Below, piece by piece: positions 10,901-19,000 of a stretch of DNA of 64,000 nucleotides. Both the position numbers and the translations under genes were made by a program. Positions within the stretch are counted from its first letter, which is position 1; every line of letters begins with the position of its first letter. Source of the DNA: Patiria pectinifera (Eukaryota > Echinodermata > Asteroidea > Valvatida > Asterinidae); the NCBI GenBank assembly GCA_029964075.1, contig CM057148.1, forward strand, positions 29,381,916-29,445,915, in the 5' to 3' direction. Below the pieces are notes generated by a model. That model did no database searches. It was given only the letters and a program-made list of their open reading frames with translations, and was not told the DNA's origin.

Positions 10901-13900
10901 CACTTGCTTGATTCTGACTGCAAAGACAACTTGGCACAGAATGTATGTTTGCATAGCAGGGTTAAGCTTTACCAGACTTGTCTTGTACTGCTTCTATGTA
11001 GTGTTTTATAATATGGATTTTTTTTTTGTAGGGCAGAACCTAATTTGATTTATGTCGTGTTTTTTTGTTGTTTTTTGTTTTGTTTTTTTTCTGGGTGCCA
11101 TGGGAGTTTTGGGATAACTTTGATAATTTTTGTCAGTACCAAATACAACTATCAAAAAGTGGTGTCTTCTGCAATTGACAATTTCCCCGAACTTGAAACA
11201 AAAAATAAAGCAGATCCACCCTGACAGAAAGGATTCTAAAGCAACTACAAGAATTTTCCCACCCAGAGTGACAAACCTAGAGAGAACCGCTGTGCATAAC
11301 TCACCAGTATCTTGGCAAGCACTGCGTCATCATCTGCATCCAGTGTTAGAGTTGCTTTGTCTGTTTCTATCTCACACAACGCATCACCAGCTGATATCGC
11401 ATCACCTAGAAACAAAATTATAACATTCATTGATACTTCACTTGTTTCACTCACAAGAATTCTTGAAAGTTACGGCAATTGTACTTGATAGTACATTTAC
11501 ATGTATGTGTAAAAGTGAGTACAGTCTGTCATGAGCCAAAATGGCCCATCAGGCTGGCGTTTATCCCTGTTTCCAGTGGCGTGAAACGACTGAGAATATT
11601 TCTATTCTCATGGATGGGATGCTAGTCCATCGCAGGTTACTCCCAGCTAATGCCAGTACCATTTGTACCCTTGGTGGAGAGGGGCAAGTTGTGGTGAGGT
11701 GGCTTGCCCAAGGACACAACATATGGCCAGCAGCTGGATTCGAACCCCTGACCCTCTGATCTTGAGTCACGAAACCTAACCACTATGCCACACTCCCCAC
11801 ACAGTGTTGTTTCATGTTTGCGGAAATTAATTGGGTTTGGAGAAATACATGTACTCTATTTTTCAAGACACATTGTCATCAATTTGACATGACTTTGCCT
11901 AAACTCTATTTCAAGTTTTTAAAGAAATTAAAGGATGACCTTTTGGGTGATGTTAAACATTTCTAGATAGAATAACAACTTTAATAGTGGCTACAGGGGT
12001 GGGGTGCTGTGGTCCAATGGTTACGGTGTTCGACTCGTGTGCCGTGGTGCATGGGTTCGAATCCTGACCGTGGGAACATGGTGCTTGTGCTCTTGAGCAA
12101 GGCACTTTACCATTATTGCTTCGTCCTTCGGATGGGACGTAAAGCCGTAGGTCCCGTGTGTTGTGTAATGCACGTTAAAGAACCCAGTAACACTTATCGC
12201 TAAGAGAAGGGGTTTGCCCCGGTGTTTCTGGCAGTGGCTGCAATGTGCGCCGCAGCACCTTGTAAACCATTATAAGGTGCCACATAATGGGTCTCATATT
12301 TCTCATAAACATTATTTACCTTTCTTTAATAACTGACATAATTTCCAGCGCCTTAGTACCTAATTGTTGGTAGATACGTGCGCTACATGTATATAAGACT
12401 CCGTTATTATTATTATTATTATTATTACAGCTCTTGACCACAGCACAATGACATCAGTGGAAAAGACAAAGTTGAAGCCAAATATCCGTTTTGGACACAA
12501 GTCTTCAATACCGATTCAGTTCATACATGTACCTTCCTGTTTGAGCCATTTAAGAATTGTTCCTTCTTCCATGGTTGGTGATAGCGCAGGCATCAGCAGC
12601 TTAGTTCCTTCGACTCCTGAAAATCATTTAAGAAATGTCATGAGTAAGTGAATTCCTCTAGAACAGGGCTGGAATTTTCGACTCAATTTTACAGACAGTG
12701 TAGAGCTGTTGCCTTTGAGAACGAAGAGAGAGGGTGCATTTTTACCACTTTTGAGAGCTCCAGTGCAGTTGGGGGGGGGGACAAACTGCGTGTGCATTAA
12801 TGCTAATGGTTCACGCGTATAGCATGTATAGCGCGAAGTACTTCTAAAATCAGAAGGCTTCTCTCTGTCAACCCTCTGAGAGGCTTGAAATACGGGGGTC
12901 AGCACTCTATGGCTTTCGGACATGCCCTTTGATAGACGAAATACTTTTGTCTGAAATTCCACTTTCTGAAACGCAAATCCACCAAAAACGTTGCCATGGT
13001 TGATCCATAACTCTGAAATGGTTTAGAACCATTGACATTTGGATCATGGGACAATTTGTTGGGTGGAAAATCTGACTTTTTACTCACCAGCCTCGCGTTC
13101 CGACGAATACAGCGGCACAGTTCATGTGTGTTTACATATGTTGCGCGAAGTACGCATATAACTACATCATCCATGTGACTCTATTCTCAATGTACATTTT
13201 GTACACAAGGCCATAACATCTTTGCATGAACGTCTGGCCTCTTTGGTAAAATGCATCAAAAATGTGTCTCCCCTAGCTCAGACTCAGTAGCGGATCAAGA
13301 GGGGGGGGGGGGGGGGGGGCTCACAATATAGAGCAAATTTAGAAATGAAATGCTTAAGTTTAAATTTATTCTCAAATGCTGAAGTTCCTAAGGCTAAATT
13401 CATTCTCAAATTGTCTATCAACTTGATCGAGTACAATGTATCATGTTAAATGTAAAATGTGCCATAATCGATAATGCATCATCTTTGCCAAAGATTTTGG
13501 TAGATTTCAAACTTTTCAGGAAGCATGCACCCGAAACTACGAAAGGGCGTGGCAATCACTTTGGCATCCCCAGCCTAGCCCGACTGCGTCTGGCCGTACA
13601 GTACTATCGCAAGCTCTGTAGTACGACCAGACGCGCCATGCTTTTTGCTACAGATTTTGATCGAGATTATCTTTTCATCAAGGACATAAATTTCCAAAGT
13701 TAAGGTTCCTAGTCGAAGAGAACTCATACCTTTTCAAAAAAACGTTCTTTGGTCCCAATATTTTCATCGATCTGGCCAAAAGACGACTTTCAGTCATCAT
13801 CTTCCACAAATATCGTCCTGAAAATGTCCTCCATGCGATTTCAAAATGGCGGCCGCGTTGTAATGTATGCATTATGCGGGCGCGCTTGGCCAAAATAATG

Positions 13901-15634
13901 AATATGCATTATTCAGTTCTAGCCCCACTAGTGTGGCCGCGGTATGCTGCGCTAAACCTCTGGCCACACACCAGGGTATCGCACACTACCGAGGAGGTGC
14001 TCCAAAAATTACGCAAATTTTCTTACATATGGTTGTACTTTATGATGTCTCAGCTTTCACTTCTGGGATGCTTAGGTGTAATGATATCCAATTTTCCGAG
14101 AAATTTTTGAAACTTTCTGGCATCTGGAGACCATATGCACGCGAAAATCGTCTGTTGATGGCAGCCATTTTTAATGTACGAAGCGATGACCCCAAAGCTG
14201 TGACGTCGCGCTTATGCTGCTAATATTTAGAATCACACACTCCATCTGGACATGAGGAGTGCCCAGAGCGTCAGTGCGATGCAAAATTATCCGCAGCATT
14301 TATCACATGGCCTCGTGATTGGCCTGTCTGCTGATGCCGCGGCCGCCCGCGATCAGTGCGCGAGTTGCGATGCAACGGCTGCTTCTTGTACAATTGATTC
14401 GCTTCTTGTACAATTGATTTACAATCTATCGGTTGATAGATTGTACAAGAAACAGCCGTCGCATCGCAACTCGCGCGCCTGTTGCGTTGAGCGACGAGAC
14501 GATTTGCATAAGCGCAACGTCACAGCTTGGGGTCATCGCTTCGTACATTCGGAAAGATTTCCATTATACATGTATACGAAGTTCACTCAACACCCTGTGT
14601 ACAAACCCTATGAGATTGGACTAAAAAATTCTAAGTGTTTTCTAAGAAAATGCTTGTATTTTCTCACTGCTCAAATTGACTTTGATGACATGAAATTGCT
14701 ATCTGGGGGCTTGTTAGTCAATACAGAGGAAAATTAGTGAACTTCGTATATATGGAAATCTTTACGAAAATTGGACATGATTATTACACCTAAGCATCCC
14801 AGAAGTGAAAGCTGAGACATCATAAAATACAATTAAAGTAAAAATTATTTTAAAACTTGGTTTTTAACGCGAAATGTACGTTGGCAGCCATCTTGTTTAT
14901 AGCGAGCCGTACTACGCATGCGTGAAGTGTACAGAGCCATACTACGGTCTACGCATGAGCGAAGTCTACAGCCACGACAGCGCCATCCAAACAAGATGGC
15001 GACCAACTTTATTCAACAAATTCGTCGTACATTTCGCGTTCAAAAAAACCAAGTTTTAAAATAATTTTAATTTTAATTGATATGGAGAAGTGTTCTTTAT
15101 TGCCTTTTCAACCATATAAAGCTGTTTTTAAATCAAAAGCCTATACAAACTTTGTTGACGCTTGTTGACGACCGTTGAGGCGTGTTGACACTTGTTGACG
15201 CTTGTCATGCTTGATGACGCTTGTTGACGCGCTTTAGTAGGACAAGCATTTACATATTTAGGGAAGCATGGCGCGTCTGGCCGTACTACAGAGCTTGCGA
15301 TAGTAGTACTGTACGGCCAGACGCAGTCGGGCTACCCCTAGCCCCCCCCCCCCTTCTACATCCGCACCTGCAATTCTACTTTTCCTACCGTTGAGGGGGG
15401 TCCAACCCGTTACATGTCCGGATATCTGGATATTGGGCTCAATGTATGACCACAAACTATCCCATTTTGTTTCAAATACACCGAATAAAACTCTTCCAAA
15501 CCTGACAAGAAGTTGCTCCTGGTGATGTTCCGTACAGCACACCATCTTGGAGTAGGTTTACTCAGCTGCATTAAAGGACGCATTGATTTTAAAATTAATC
15601 GAGAGGATGCGGCAAATCCCATGGAAGCCGCCAT
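1746..15634 (-). CDS. PDHX: Pyruvate dehydrogenase complex component X (E3-binding protein), 3' end outside window
   Basis: Nine exons join in phase: 15634-15502, 12616-12533, 11405-11305, 8159-7954, 5789-5691, 4389-4236, 3517-3449, 3275-3138, 1904-1746 (1143 nt, 381 residues; human PDHX is about 500). Order: basic Ser/Arg-rich mitochondrial presequence (residues 1-45); a single lipoyl domain (about 48-125) with the lipoyl-lysine motif EIETDKA (Lys89); an Ala/Pro linker; the peripheral subunit-binding domain (about 178-215, GPHGR motif); a Pro-rich linker; then the acyltransferase-like core from about 260 ([38 protein letters not shown]). One lipoyl domain, with closest remembered similarity to human PDHX, favours PDHX over DLAT. 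The HxxxDG segment that would separate a catalytic E2 from E3BP lies in exons left of base 1. The protein anchors E3 to the E2 core in the mitochondrial matrix. APIP diverges from it 405 bp upstream. Confidence 0.93.
2105..3124. repeat. 11-bp minisatellite (CTTGTGATTGA)n
   Basis: About 1 kb of tandem CTTGTGATTGA with common variants (GGA for TGA, GACTAG). It is cleaner at the right than at the left. It sits in PDHX intron 8 and stops about 12 bp short of the exon 8 donor. Confidence 0.97.
3138..3275 (-). CDS. PDHX: PDHX exon 8 (core domain)
   Basis: Encodes [19 protein letters not shown], then [19 protein letters not shown] and KAAAVALK, matching the core domain strand-helix pattern. The acceptor is TTTTTAAAG, chosen because only this AG keeps phase 0 with exon 7; the next AG two bases downstream would shift the frame. 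The donor GTACAG lies about 12 bp from the end of an 11-bp satellite. Confidence 0.95.
3449..3517 (-). CDS. PDHX: PDHX exon 7 (first core helix)
   Basis: Encodes [20 protein letters not shown] then ESK. The IRKVIAKRL helix begins the acyltransferase-fold core in E2/E3BP proteins. Acceptor CATTACAG, donor GTAAGA; both ends are in phase 0. Confidence 0.95.
3675..4205. mobile_element. TTAA MITE family A, copy 1
   Basis: Edges TTAA; ends match the family (ACAACATTTGCAAACATC at left, GTATATTGCCTTTAA at right). It fills most of PDHX intron 6. The central hairpin TTTCCAACGATGG / TCATCGTTGGAAA is retained. Confidence 0.75.
4236..4389 (-). CDS. PDHX: PDHX exon 6 (end of binding domain, Pro-rich linker)
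   Basis: Starts [10 protein letters not shown], the last helix of the binding domain, and runs into a Pro/Ala/Thr/Gln linker ending DIQQQ. Acceptor TCTTACAG, donor GTATTT, leaving in phase 0. Confidence 0.93.
4705..5355. mobile_element. Family B DNA element (CCCTGCCAACC ends), copy 1
   Basis: Inverted ends CCCTGCCAACCG and CTGGCAGGG. Homologous to 49770-50257. A palindromic insert (about 4877-5200) splits it. Confidence 0.6.
4877..5200. repeat. Palindromic (foldback) insert inside family B copy 1
   Basis: Left arm AATGCTTTGCACATTTTAAC, CCAAAGAGACTGTTACTA and GATTCGGGGCAAGC recur in inverse order as GCTTGCCCCGAATCATGTGA, TAACAGTGTCTTTGG and GTTAAAATGTGCCAAGCATT. The family B copy at 49770 lacks it. 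Confidence 0.65.
5691..5789 (-). CDS. PDHX: PDHX exon 5 (subunit-binding domain), tandem NAGNAG acceptor
   Basis: Encodes [32 protein letters not shown]: the small peripheral subunit-binding domain that holds E3 in this family. The acceptor is CACAGCAG, so splicing may use either AG; the second gives an exon start at 5786 and removes one Ser codon without changing frame. Donor GTAATA, phase 2. Confidence 0.94.
5860..6250. repeat. Family D repeat, copy 1
   Basis: Repeated GAGATACGACCTTG, TTGTTGCATGGAGC and CGAGATACGAC words; an inverted homologue lies at 47090-47320 (GCAACAAGGTCGTAC, GTGAGATACAACC). Confidence 0.5.
6306..7400. mobile_element. DNA transposon with CATACCTGCCAAC ends
   Basis: Starts CATACCTGCCAACATT and ends GTTGGCAGGTATG, a 13-bp perfect inverted repeat. 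It is flanked by ACAGTC on both sides (6300-6305, 7401-7406). A minus-strand reading near 6756-6860 has a basic Lys/Arg/Glu-rich start of the kind seen at transposase N termini, but no family was recognised. Confidence 0.7.
7780..7903. repeat. LINE-like 3' tail with CACACA run
   Basis: ACACACACACACCC, AGAAGGAATACGC and AAAGCCAGGGGATAAAA match a second copy at 49441-49525, as expected of 3' ends of RTE-like LINEs. Confidence 0.4.
7954..8159 (-). CDS. PDHX: PDHX exon 4 (end of lipoyl domain and linker)
   Basis: Begins [20 protein letters not shown], the last strands of the lipoyl domain, then [10 protein letters not shown], then a linker rich in Ala, Pro, Asp and Ser. Acceptor CTTTTCAG, donor GTACCT, leaving in phase 2. 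The linker is of the flexible kind that lets the lipoyl domain swing between active sites. Confidence 0.94.
8585..8869. repeat. Repeat E, copy 1, left part (split by the MULE-like element)
   Basis: Matches 30625-31185 in inverse orientation (AATACGATTTTGCACACCCC, CCCTAGGGAGTTAGGGTT). It continues at 10866-10930 beyond the transposon. Confidence 0.7.
8870..10856. mobile_element. MULE-like transposon with 200-bp inverted ends and 9-bp target duplication
   Basis: Left terminal repeat 8870-9078 and right 10655-10856 are inverted copies (TAGCCTTGACCAAGGC, AAGCTGATAGCC, CCGTTAGCCTCAAC and CAGCCGTACAGT-type segments). Flanks GCTTTATGT at 8861-8869 and 10857-10865 are identical. Long terminal repeats with 9-bp duplications are the mark of Mutator-like elements. 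No transposase ORF is visible, so it is non-autonomous. The interior holds a palindrome-rich GTCGTA block. Confidence 0.88.
9690..10170. repeat. Palindrome-rich GTCGTA/CCCTGTCGAC block
   Basis: About 480 bp in which GTCGTAC, CATACGAC, ACATATGT and CCCTGTCGAC recur on both strands (for example GTACGACATATATGTCGTAC). It lies inside the MULE-like element. Confidence 0.75.
10866..10930. repeat. Repeat E, copy 1, right part
   Basis: GCTGGGAATTAAG and AAAACAGTCACTTGCTTGAT correspond to the inverse text around 30905-30956 of copy 2. Confidence 0.65.
11305..11405 (-). CDS. PDHX: PDHX exon 3 (lipoyl-lysine hairpin)
   Basis: Encodes [18 protein letters not shown] followed by [16 protein letters not shown]. 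The lysine of ETDKA is the lipoyl attachment site (Lys89 of the model). Acceptor TTTCTAG, donor GTGAGT; the exon enters in phase 1 and leaves in phase 0. Confidence 0.96.
11530..11802 (-). mobile_element. tRNA-derived SINE (minus)
   Basis: Reverse strand has an A-box-like GGCATAGTGGTTAGG and B-box GGGGTTCGAATCC, then TGTCCTTGGGCAAG, a conserved central SINE motif. Lies in PDHX intron 2. Confidence 0.75.
11996..12427 (+). mobile_element. tRNA-derived SINE with conserved core and (ATT)n tail
   Basis: A-box-like GTGGTCCAATGGTTACGG, B-box GGGTTCGAATCCTGACC, core CTCTTGAGCAAGGCAC and TTCGGATGGGACGTAAAGCC, then tail TATAAGACTCCG and (TTA)n. The core resembles the V/Deu-type domains of deuterostome SINEs. 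Confidence 0.82.
12533..12616 (-). CDS. PDHX: PDHX exon 2 (start of lipoyl domain)
   Basis: Reads [19 protein letters not shown] then TILKWLKQE. The [11 protein letters not shown] signature is the classic first strand of a lipoyl domain in pyruvate dehydrogenase E2 and E3BP. Acceptor TTTTCAG at 12617-12618, donor GTACAT at 12532; the exon ends in phase 1. Confidence 0.95.
12660..13260. other. PDHX intron 1, unassigned stretch
   Basis: No gene. Weak similarity to 8200-8460 (CCACTTTCGAGAGCC against CCACTTTTGAGAGCT) suggests an old shared repeat. Confidence 0.3.
13302..13320. repeat. Poly(G) run
   Basis: About 18 consecutive G. Confidence 0.9.
14841..15075. repeat. Foldback element nested in the inverted-repeat cluster
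   Basis: Arms TTTTAAAACTTGGTTTTT...ACGCGAAATGTACG and CGTACATTTCGCGTT...AACCAAGTTTTAAAA are inverted; the next inner text GGCAGCCATCTTGTTT pairs with AAACAAGATGGCGACC. Confidence 0.75.
15155..15232. repeat. Short tandem CGCTTGTTGA array
   Basis: About seven degenerate 10-11-bp units of GTTGACGCTT. Confidence 0.7.
15502..15634 (-). CDS. PDHX: PDHX exon 1 (mitochondrial presequence)
   Basis: ATG at 15634-15632 opens 44 codons beginning [20 protein letters not shown]. They are rich in Ser, Arg and Lys with no acidic residue, as expected of a matrix-targeting peptide. The exon ends TTGTCAG before the donor GTTTGG, in phase 1, and joins the G of exon 2 to give GVEGTKLL, the expected start of the lipoyl domain. 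The start codon lies inside a CAAAATGGCGGC sequence. Confidence 0.88.
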
Positions 15635-15638
15635 TTTG
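15627..15638 (-). promoter_or_regulatory. YY1-like site spanning the PDHX start codon
   Basis: Minus strand reads CAAAATGGCGGC, the consensus YY1 site that often overlaps the start codon of nuclear genes for mitochondrial proteins. Seen in sequence; function is inferred. Confidence 0.5.
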
Positions 15639-16039
15639 AATTAGATTCCGAGTTTTCGATTCTTGATTTTATGAAGATTTGATTACTAGTCCGAAAAAGT
15701 TGCTACAGATGAATGTTCTCCTTGCGAAACAAAGTATCGATTCTTTAAATTTCATGATAAGCTTTCGATATTGAGCGATTCTAACCTCTTCGTTACGGGC
15801 AAAACTGGGAGTGGGAGTTTTTTGGGGGATTCTACCTTGCTATGCTATAGCCTACAAATGTACTTTTAGGCTAGTATTAGTAACCTAGTAAGGCGTAGGC
15901 CTAGTACAACTTTTACATTTAGTTGAATCCCAGAACATTGTGTTCAGTTTACAGTATCATAGACAGTGCCGTAATTGAGAGAACGTCGCACTCGCAGTCA
16001 GTGGAACAAAGTCAAAGAAGCAAGAACTTGAAGAAGAAC
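15635..16039. promoter_or_regulatory. Shared PDHX/APIP bidirectional promoter interval
   Basis: 405 bp separate the two divergent start codons. No TATA box is obvious. The short spacing implies overlapping promoters and 5' leaders. Human PDHX and APIP on 11p13 are also divergent neighbours, so the arrangement looks ancestral. Confidence 0.7.
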
Positions 16040-16060
16040 ATGGATCCAAAATATGAAAAG
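16040..16060 (+). CDS. APIP: APIP exon 1 (seven codons, GC donor)
   Basis: Encodes MDPKYEK. No in-frame ATG was seen in the preceding 120 bp of this frame, so 16040 is the likely start. The exon ends AAG and is followed by GCAAGT, the consensus of the minor GC-AG intron class. Joined to exon 2 it gives [11 protein letters not shown], as in human APIP. Confidence 0.8.
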
Positions 16061-19000
16061 GCAAGTTGCATAGGCAATGATAGGCCTACATTCATGACAT
16101 TATAAATAATATAATAACAATATTTTAAGTAAGATTTTAGGTTTTGCATGGCGGAGATACTCAATAATGAAAGGTTTGCGGAAACACCATGTGTGTATAA
16201 TTTCTCAACTAACAATAACATGACTAAGTAAGAGAATGGTTCTTTTCAGACATGTCAGAACTATTCAAATGGTTCTGAAAAGAACCATTCTCTTAGTTGA
16301 GAAATTATTTGCACATGGTGTTTCCGCAAACCTTTCATTATTTAATATTATTGTATTAATCATGTTAATTGTTAATGTTGTTGTTAATGCTAATCATGTT
16401 AGGCAATGTGACGTGGCTGGGTTTACTTTATGCTGGCATGTGATTGGTCCTACAAAGGTCCTCCAACATGTCTAATAAATACAGGTTTCTTATGCATGAC
16501 TCCCACAGCAATACATGTACATGTTCTGGTTCCCTACTTGTCAATGTCTTTGTTCAAGTGAAATCTTGAGATACATGTATGCAAAGTCCTGTTGTAAGGC
16601 AGATTTTACATGTTTACCTGCAATATGGCTTTTTGCAAATGGCGACTCTTTGTGTGTGTGTGTAAATTCACTTTGCGATTGATTGTTTCATTTATATTTC
16701 AATGACTTCTTTGTTTGGTACAGGAACATCCTAGAAATCTGATTCCTGAGTTGTTGAGGCAGTTCTATCATCTTGGCTGGATGACGGGGACGGGGGGAAG
16801 CATGAGCATAAAGAAGGGGTGCGTATTCCCAATTGCAAGAGTGCATTCACCCTCACGATGTACAGTACATTAACCACTGATCTCTATATAAAGATTGGAT
16901 AGCGGATATCCATACACCATTCACACAGTAGACTTTGCATATTGACCAATTCGCCCCCGGTCTCACGAAGATGGCTGCGTATAATACAAACGTTCAGCGC
17001 GTATATACGCGCGAGTTGTATCAACAGTTGACGCGCACTTTAGTCACGTACACATTATTATGATGTTCTAAAAGGGACACATTTCCGTAGTGATTATCAT
17101 TTTCAAAACGCCGAAAAAGTGAACTGCAGCATTAAAAAAGTAAACCGGCACGACGTTAGAAAAATTGTAAACCTTGGTCAGTGGTGGTGGTCAAAATATA
17201 AGTCAAGTGAACCGCGATGTTATAAAAGAAATCATGCTGTCTATAAAGACGGCGACTTGTCCTTTGTAGATCACCAGCCGGTCTCACCAATATGGCGTCA
17301 AATTCATTCATTGTGCGGCTCTCTATTCGCTATCCAGTCTTTATAGAGATCAGTGACAGTAACCCTAACATTCCCAATCCTGCAAAATCCTCTTTGCAAC
17401 AGGGAAGATTTTGCAGGATTGAGGCTACATGTATATGGCCAATATGTGTGGCTGATTTTGAAGTAAAGGTCTTGGACTGGACCTTGTGTTGTTTACATGT
17501 ACATGTATGTGCAGCCGTGCATAAAGTTAGGCCTGGATTATGTTTGAAATCCTCTGCACTGCTCCAGGATGTCACTGGCTCTGCCTCCACATATTGACAG
17601 TGATTGCTGGAGGATTTTGCAGGAGTGAGGCAGTGGTCACCTCTCCAAGGACCACATTCAAGAAATAACAGAGATTTTGTTGCAGGATTGAGGCTGTATA
17701 CATGCACATATATACAATGTACATGTGGGAACATACATGTAATTACCAGGAAAGTAATGGATCTACCAAATTTAATGAAAAAAGAAGAAAAATTGCTTAA
17801 AAGGAAGACAGGGATGCTACATGTACATGTAATCAAACATCCTACGACACTGTTCCAACTTGAAATGTTAAAGTTACGAAGAAACAACAGTTCGAGGTTG
17901 TTTAAACAAAGCTTGCCCATGGGCACACTTGTTAACATGCGTAATGAAACCCCTCCCTCCTCACCCCAAAATACAAACAAATGTGTTCTATTTTCTCCGA
18001 ATTCATCAAATGTTTGTTTCATAGATGAATGCAATCTACAATTTAGGGGGATTTTGGCGGATTGAGGATGAATGGTATTGGTGTTGAAGCACAAGAGGAT
18101 TTTGGAGGATTGATGATGTACATGTGATTGTGTGGGGTTGAAGCACATTTGGAGGTTTGAGGATGAATGGGATTTAAAAACATAAAGATGATTTTGGTTG
18201 ATTGAGGATGAATGATTAAGGAGAAGATGATTTTGGAGGATTGAGGATGAATGTAGTTTGACAGGCAGGGCTGTTACAGGACTTTGAAGGGTTGAGGCAG
18301 TGGGTGTCTTTCATTTTAACATAAGTGCAAAACTTGGAAGGATTTTGGAGGATTGAGGATGGTTCCTAGCAAAAAGGTCATAGGGGGTTTTACGATCGGG
18401 GTACATTGTTAAGTAAAGTAGGTACATGTACAGGTACATGTACATGTAGGTGGCCATTGTAGATCAGTCTGGTTTTGCGTGTCTCTACTCTTTGAGTGAT
18501 GGTGAATACAGTACAGACTGAATAATTACGGGCACCGTTACATGTTCATGTTCATGGACGGAGCCCTTTTGGAAAATAAGATTAAGGTACACATGTATGT
18601 CTATGCATAATGACTTCTGTGTGGTTTCCTCATATTACAGCCATGAGATCTACATAGCGCCCTCAGGTGTCCACAAGGAGAGAGTTCAGGTAGGCCAGTA
18701 AAGTAAATTGAGTGAATTCATTTTTTTCTGAAGATGGAAACATCACACATTCATTTCTCAATATTGCAATGGAACAGTCCTAATCTGATATTTTAGTTAA
18801 TGATCAAACATTCTGATATTTGGCACAACCAACATGACCAAAGATTTACAGAGATGAAACTTTTCCGATTTTAATCGGAAAACCGACTTTTTGAATTTTC
18901 CAACGAAATTTCCGATTTTTTTTACAGTGTGTCCCACAAAATTTGATTTTCTGATGATTTTTTTCACAAAATGTCATTTTATTTCAATCATAATTTCGAA

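Larger units (their letters stand above)
13575..15335. repeat. Nested inverted repeats in PDHX intron 1
   Basis: A 60-bp unit (GCGTCTGGCCGTAC...CAGACGCG) occurs at 13584-13638 and, inverted, at 15270-15325; each unit is itself a hairpin. Inside, 14025-14100 pairs with 14765-14833 (GATGTCTCAGCTTTCACTTC), 14175-14205 with 14515-14555, and 14355-14480 is palindromic around TAGATTGTA. Confidence 0.75.

Noticed and set aside
12051..12070. Possible tRNA gene at GGGTTCGAATCC
   Set aside because: The B box belongs to a SINE: the core and (ATT)n tail follow, and no cloverleaf closes.
1746..15634. DLAT (catalytic E2) instead of PDHX
   Set aside because: Only one lipoyl domain, exon sequences closer to remembered PDHX, and the APIP neighbour. 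The deciding HxxxDG segment is outside the window, so a small doubt remains.
17330..18148. 272-codon minus-strand open frame
   Set aside because: Low-complexity, overlaps GGATTTTGGAGGATTG repeats and an opposite-strand open frame; no domain and no splice signals.
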